A stretch of DNA of 8,892 bases from Candidatus Solibacter sp. (lineage in GTDB: Bacteria > Acidobacteriota > Terriglobia > Bryobacterales > Bryobacteraceae), in NCBI GenBank assembly GCA_017883345.1, contig JADGNT010000159.1, positions 1 to 8,892 of the forward strand, read 5' to 3'. Of the stretch, positions 7,201 through 8,892 are shown one piece after another; the first letter of the stretch is position 1, and every line of letters starts with the position of its first letter. The notes beneath the pieces were generated by a model. It searched no databases. It saw nothing but the letters and a program-made list of their open reading frames with translations, and was not told the DNA's origin. The position numbers and the translations under genes were made by a program.

Positions 7201-7386
7201 GGCAGTGGACAATCGGCGCCGCTGGCGCGCGCGGTGATCGGCGGTTTGATCGTTTCCACCTTTGCGACCCTGAGCATTCTGCCTTCGATCTACGTCATCC
7301 TCCAGCGCAAGGCATCGATTGCTTCTCCCTCCTTAAACCCGATGGATCCGACGAGCAGATATTATGACGCGACAACGCAAGAATAA
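4231..7386 (+). CDS. RND efflux pump, inner-membrane permease (AcrB/HAE-like)
   Basis: The 1051-aa protein is a full-length resistance-nodulation-division pump. It has TM1 at about 11-30, a first periplasmic porter/docking region at about 31-332, TM2-6 at about 333-490, TM7 near 521-540, a second periplasmic region at about 541-865 and TM8-12 at about 866-1027. The GxxxDxFP-type region after TM1 (RMPVDIFPQVGDP, 31-43) and the repeat after TM7 (MGTEIFPDVDAP, 543-554) show the internal duplication. TM4 reads GVLVDEATVEIEN (397-409), where drug pumps have LVDDAIVVVEN: Asp401-Glu402 replaces Asp-Asp, and Glu406 is extra. TM10 reads IAVANSILLVTFAE (933-946), with Ala936 where AcrB has Lys940. It is not a CusA-type metal pump by these motifs. 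It sits 6 bp after tolC without a clear Shine-Dalgarno, so translational coupling is likely. Confidence 0.95.
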   Translation: MRLVLAALSRPMTVLVALIAIALCAVLALERMPVDIFPQVGDPAIYVAQPYGGMDPAQMEGYLTYYYEYHFLYITGIDHVESKSIQGAALMKLVFHEGTNLSQAMSETVGYVNRARAFMPPGTVPPFITRFDAGSVAVGQLIFSSAARTQGEMQDFALNRVRPLFATLPGVSAPPPFGGNQRTIVITLNPDKLQQYGISPDEAVAAVSRSSLVMPSGNISTGTLNRIARTNAGLGGNLPELLGTPIRANSGTTVYLRDIGTIENGTDLITAYAHVNGRRTVYIPVTKRADASTLSVINAVKAAIPDFKKAVPDDVDVRLEFDQSPYVRNSIRGLVIEGLLGAALTGLMVLIFLRDWRSALIVVLNIPFALLSAVILLWATGQTINIMTLGGLALAVGVLVDEATVEIENIHTQMLPGVSRARAVVEACTRTAMARLLSMFCILAVFVPSFFMVGVGRQLFVPLSLAVAFSMIASYLLSSSLVPVFSAWLMKEAHRGEEKEGLFGHLRSFYVRYLGVILRFRWPLVLGYLAASAALLAILIPQMGTEIFPDVDAPILRIRLRAPAGTRVEESERQVLRALDVIRRDIGPDNIEITSDFVGVVPSSYPVNLIHLFTSGPQEAVIQIALKPAAPRGEPLREKLRAGLRQALPGSQVSFEAGDIVSQVMSFGSPTPIEVAVQGVSLQDDTAYAVKVQAEMAKLPFLRDLQYAQELNYPTLDITIDRERAGQFGLSMADVSRSIVPATSSSRFIQPNYWRDPASGNAFQIQVQLPQNRMQGADELGRIPVMQNGRAETRLTDVAAIKFGTMPGLIERYNGQRVVSLTANIHGLTLGEASHRLNAALARVGAPPKGVSVKYRGQIPPLEQTISGLRVGLLLAVLVIFLLLSANFQSVRLALAIVLTVPAVLCGVILMLRITGTTLNVQSFMGAIMAIGIAVANSILLVTFAEHSRRTGKPLFEATEEGASGRLRAILMTASAMICGMTPMAIGFGEGSGQSAPLARAVIGGLIVSTFATLSILPSIYVILQRKASIASPSLNPMDPTSRYYDATTQE

Positions 7387-8626
7387 CCTCACATTGGCTG
7401 ACGTGCAGATGTGGCGCACGCACTCCTGCGTGCCGCGTCGGCACTCTTGCCGACGCCCGCTTCATCAGGGAGTTCTGGCGTCGAGTGGAGACTCGACGCG
7501 GCACGCAGGAGTGCGTGCGCCACGGCAGCAACGGCGAAGTGTTTTTTGCCCCGCGGTTATATCCCTTCTCCTTTTGACCAGCCTGGCGATCTCGGCCTTC
7601 GCTCAAACCGCCGACCTAGCGCCCGTCGTCTCTAAGCTCCTTTCGCGGACCGCGGACGTGCCTGGCGAGTTCCAGCCGTTCCTCGTGGTTTCGCTCCACG
7701 CCCGAGTGACCGGCTATGTGGAGAAGGTCCTGGTCGACCGGGGAAGCGTCGTCAAACAGGGGCAACTCCTTGCCGAGTTGAGCGCGCCCGAGATGGCCGC
7801 CCGGATTGCCGAAGCCGAATCCCGCGTGCATGCCGCCGAGAGCGACCGGCTTCAGGCCGAAGCCCAACTGGCGGCCGCACAGAGCACCTGGGACAAGCTC
7901 AAAAAGGCGGCGGAAACGCCGGGAGTCATCGCCGGCAACGAACTTACCCTGGCGGAGAAGCAGGTCGACGCCGCGCGCGCCCTGGTGAGTTCCAGGCGAC
8001 AGGCGGTCAGCGCCGCCGAAGCCGCCGTGCATGCGCAGAAGTTGATGGAGGAGTACTTGCAGATCACCGCGCCTTTCGACGGCGTGGTTACCGACCGGCT
8101 GGTTCATCCCGGTGCGCTGGTCGGCCCCGGCGCCGACCCGGTGCTTCTGGTGATCCAGCAGGTGTCGCACTTGCGGCTCATCGTGGCGGTGCCGGAGCAG
8201 GACATCGGCGGCATCGTGGCGGGCGCCAAAGTGGAGTTCAAAGTTCCCGCGTTTCCGGAGCGGACCTACGCGGGCGCCGTGGCGCGCGTGGCGCACGCTC
8301 TCGACCTGAAAACCCGCACCATGCCGGTCGAGTTGGATGTCCTCAATCGCGACGGCTCGCTCTCGCCCGGCATGTACCCGAGCGTGAAGTGGCCCATTCG
8401 CCGGGCGCGGCCGTCGCTGCTCGTTCCCAAGACCAGCGTGGTCACCACCGCCGAACGCACCTTCGTGGTCCGCGGCCGCAACGGCAAGGCGGAGTGGGTG
8501 GATGTGAAAAAAGGCGCGGCCGATGGCGATTTGATCGAGGTCATGGGCAATCTCGAAGCCGGTGACAAGGTGGTGCGCCGCGCCACCGACGAAATGCGCG
8601 ACGGCGCACCCTTGCCAGGAAAGTAG
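7364..8626 (+). CDS. RND-type periplasmic membrane fusion protein (HlyD/AcrA family)
   Basis: The 420-aa adaptor should bridge the RND pump and the TolC-like duct. It has the first half of the lipoyl/barrel-sandwich domain at about 105-145 (ARVTGYVEKVLVDRGSVV, 113-130), an alpha-helical hairpin at about 143-230, the second lipoyl half with ITAPFDGVVTDRLVHPG (234-250), a beta-barrel at about 265-345 and a membrane-proximal domain to the end. The hydrophobic core at 64-78 and the AFA-Q site (78-81) mark a signal peptide, but its n-region is about 60 residues because a 113-bp palindromic element is translated in frame as residues about 16-54. The ATG at 7364 overlaps the RND gene by 23 bp and lacks a good Shine-Dalgarno. 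A GTG at 7511, just inside the right arm, would give a normal signal peptide, but its AGGA directly abuts the codon. The mature protein is the same either way. Confidence 0.93.
   Translation: MTRQRKNNLTLADVQMWRTHSCVPRRHSCRRPLHQGVLASSGDSTRHAGVRAPRQQRRSVFCPAVISLLLLTSLAISAFAQTADLAPVVSKLLSRTADVPGEFQPFLVVSLHARVTGYVEKVLVDRGSVVKQGQLLAELSAPEMAARIAEAESRVHAAESDRLQAEAQLAAAQSTWDKLKKAAETPGVIAGNELTLAEKQVDAARALVSSRRQAVSAAEAAVHAQKLMEEYLQITAPFDGVVTDRLVHPGALVGPGADPVLLVIQQVSHLRLIVAVPEQDIGGIVAGAKVEFKVPAFPERTYAGAVARVAHALDLKTRTMPVELDVLNRDGSLSPGMYPSVKWPIRRARPSLLVPKTSVVTTAERTFVVRGRNGKAEWVDVKKGAADGDLIEVMGNLEAGDKVVRRATDEMRDGAPLPGK
7411..7523. repeat. 113-bp palindromic element with nested hairpins
   Basis: The outer arms are a perfect 30-bp inverted repeat, 7411-7440 and 7494-7523, beginning GTGGCGCACGCACTCCTGCG. 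Inside are two perfect 9-bp hairpins with 4-nt loops: 7435-7456 (GCGTCGGCA, loop CTCT) and 7478-7499 (GCGTCGAGT, loop GGAG). They compete with the innermost 6 bp of the outer arms, so the alternative fold is a 24-bp stem opening into a three-way junction with a 21-nt linker (7457-7477). There is no coding content of its own and no clear target duplication. I recall similar sequences as interspersed repeats in acidobacterial genomes, but this is unverified. Confidence 0.85.
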
Positions 8627-8630
8627 GTGG

Positions 8631-8658
8631 GACAGACCATCGCCCTGCGTGGTCTGTC
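8631..8658. terminator. Stem-loop after the efflux operon, possible terminator
   Basis: GACAGACCA (8631-8639) and TGGTCTGTC (8650-8658) form a perfect 9-bp stem with a 10-nt loop, starting 4 bp after the membrane fusion protein stop. No T-tract follows on either strand, so it is not a classical intrinsic terminator. It may protect the transcript 3' end or be another repeat. GACAGAC recurs at 8684-8690, allowing an alternative pairing with 8652-8658. Confidence 0.4.
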
Positions 8659-8744
8659 GCGTCTGGGTAAAGCCCGGCTACTTGACAGACGACAAAAGAC
8701 GATGTCGCGGTAGGGATGCGAGTTGCCTCGCACCCCCCCGCACG

Positions 8745-8777
8745 GATCCGTACGAGCGGAATTACCGCATACGGCTC
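8745..8777 (-). other. Group II intron domain V (catalytic hairpin)
   Basis: The hairpin pairs 8777-8765 with 8759-8745. The proximal helix GAGCCGTAT pairs with GTACGGATC, with a G-A mismatch where G-U is usual. A 2-nt bulge (T-C) lies at the conserved place, and a GCGG/CCGC distal stem carries a TAATT loop in place of a GNRA tetraloop. The AGC triad and bulge are the metal-binding active site in known group II introns. Confidence 0.8.
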
Positions 8778-8892
8778 TTACCTCGGATGGGTAGCGGCAA
8801 AGCGCTGCTCCGGGTAAGGATGCACCACCCTGGGACGAGGCAACCAACGTGTGAAAAGACGACCCAGCCGGATGGCAGAGACTTTCCCCTTT
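8778..8892 (-). CDS. C-terminal end of an open frame inside the group II intron (partial)
   Basis: A minus-strand frame enters from the right edge and runs 37 codons to a TAA at 8780-8778, one base before domain V. The visible residues include LFTRWLPRPRVVHPYPEQRF. I recall similar WLPRP..HPYP peptides next to group II intron 3' ends, but cannot say whether this is the tail of the reverse transcriptase/maturase or a separate or fortuitous frame. The start and body are outside the window. Confidence 0.35.
   Translation of the reverse strand, partial: KGKVSAIRLGRLFTRWLPRPRVVHPYPEQRFAATHPR

Larger units (their letters stand above)
8704..8892 (-). mobile_element. Group II intron, 3' portion only
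   Basis: The minus strand carries the 3' end of a self-splicing retroelement; the 5' part, most of domain IV and any reverse transcriptase lie beyond the right edge. Domain V is at 8777-8745, starting GAGCCGTATGCGG with the catalytic AGC triad (8776-8774) and ending CGTACGGATC. Domain VI follows, with a TGCGAG-GCAA-CTCGCA hairpin (8732-8717). An unpaired A at 8711 lies 7 nt before a terminal AC at 8705-8704, which fits a branch point and 3' splice site. Domain V is 33 nt instead of 34 because its terminal loop is short. The 3' exon would be the intergenic DNA left of 8704. Confidence 0.82.

Noticed and set aside
8266..8847. Minus-strand open frame of about 193 codons over the adaptor 3' end and the intron end
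   Set aside because: It reads through the structured domains V and VI and then antisense to the adaptor gene. Both parts are explained by other features.

Overview
The window is GC-rich, gene-dense bacterial chromosome. A didermic, soil-type bacterium fits best, plausibly an acidobacterium of the Solibacter/Bryobacter kind. That placement is inference. It rests on a type-A RNase P RNA, a tripartite efflux operon that needs an outer membrane, a PadR regulator beside it, and two classes of short interspersed repeat that I recall, without checking, from such genomes.

Layout from left to right. Positions 1 to about 293 (+) hold the 3' three quarters or so of the RNase P RNA gene; its 5' end lies outside the window. 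Two genes then run leftward: a small exported zinc metalloprotease (280-870), whose stop codon overlaps the 3' end of rnpB, and a DASS/CitT-type dicarboxylate transporter (962-2404). A 76-bp intergenic region carries a strong sigma70-like promoter facing right. That promoter heads a compact operon of padR (2481-2819), tolC-like outer-membrane factor (2824-4224), RND pump (4231-7386) and membrane fusion protein (7364-8626). Spacings are 4 bp, 6 bp and a 23-bp overlap. PadR probably controls the operon, and the other three should form an envelope-spanning efflux machine. Past the operon are a stem-loop and, on the minus strand, the 3' end of a group II intron (domains V and VI, branch adenosine) whose body lies beyond the right edge.

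The most unusual signal is repeat DNA inside the starts of genes for exported proteins. A repeat of about 30-36 bp occurs three times: in the metalloprotease signal-peptide region, between that gene and the transporter, and at the very start of tolC, where it encodes the n-region of the signal peptide. The first two copies are inverted and could fold into a 35-bp hairpin whose loop holds the metalloprotease start site. A different 113-bp palindromic element with a possible three-way-junction fold lies in frame in the n-region of the membrane fusion protein. All three predicted signal-peptide proteins therefore carry repeat-derived N-termini. The metalloprotease copy also appears to contain a 1-nt frame change. 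The RND pump departs from the textbook proton-relay residues: Asp-Glu instead of Asp-Asp, an extra Glu in TM4, and Ala at the TM10 lysine position.
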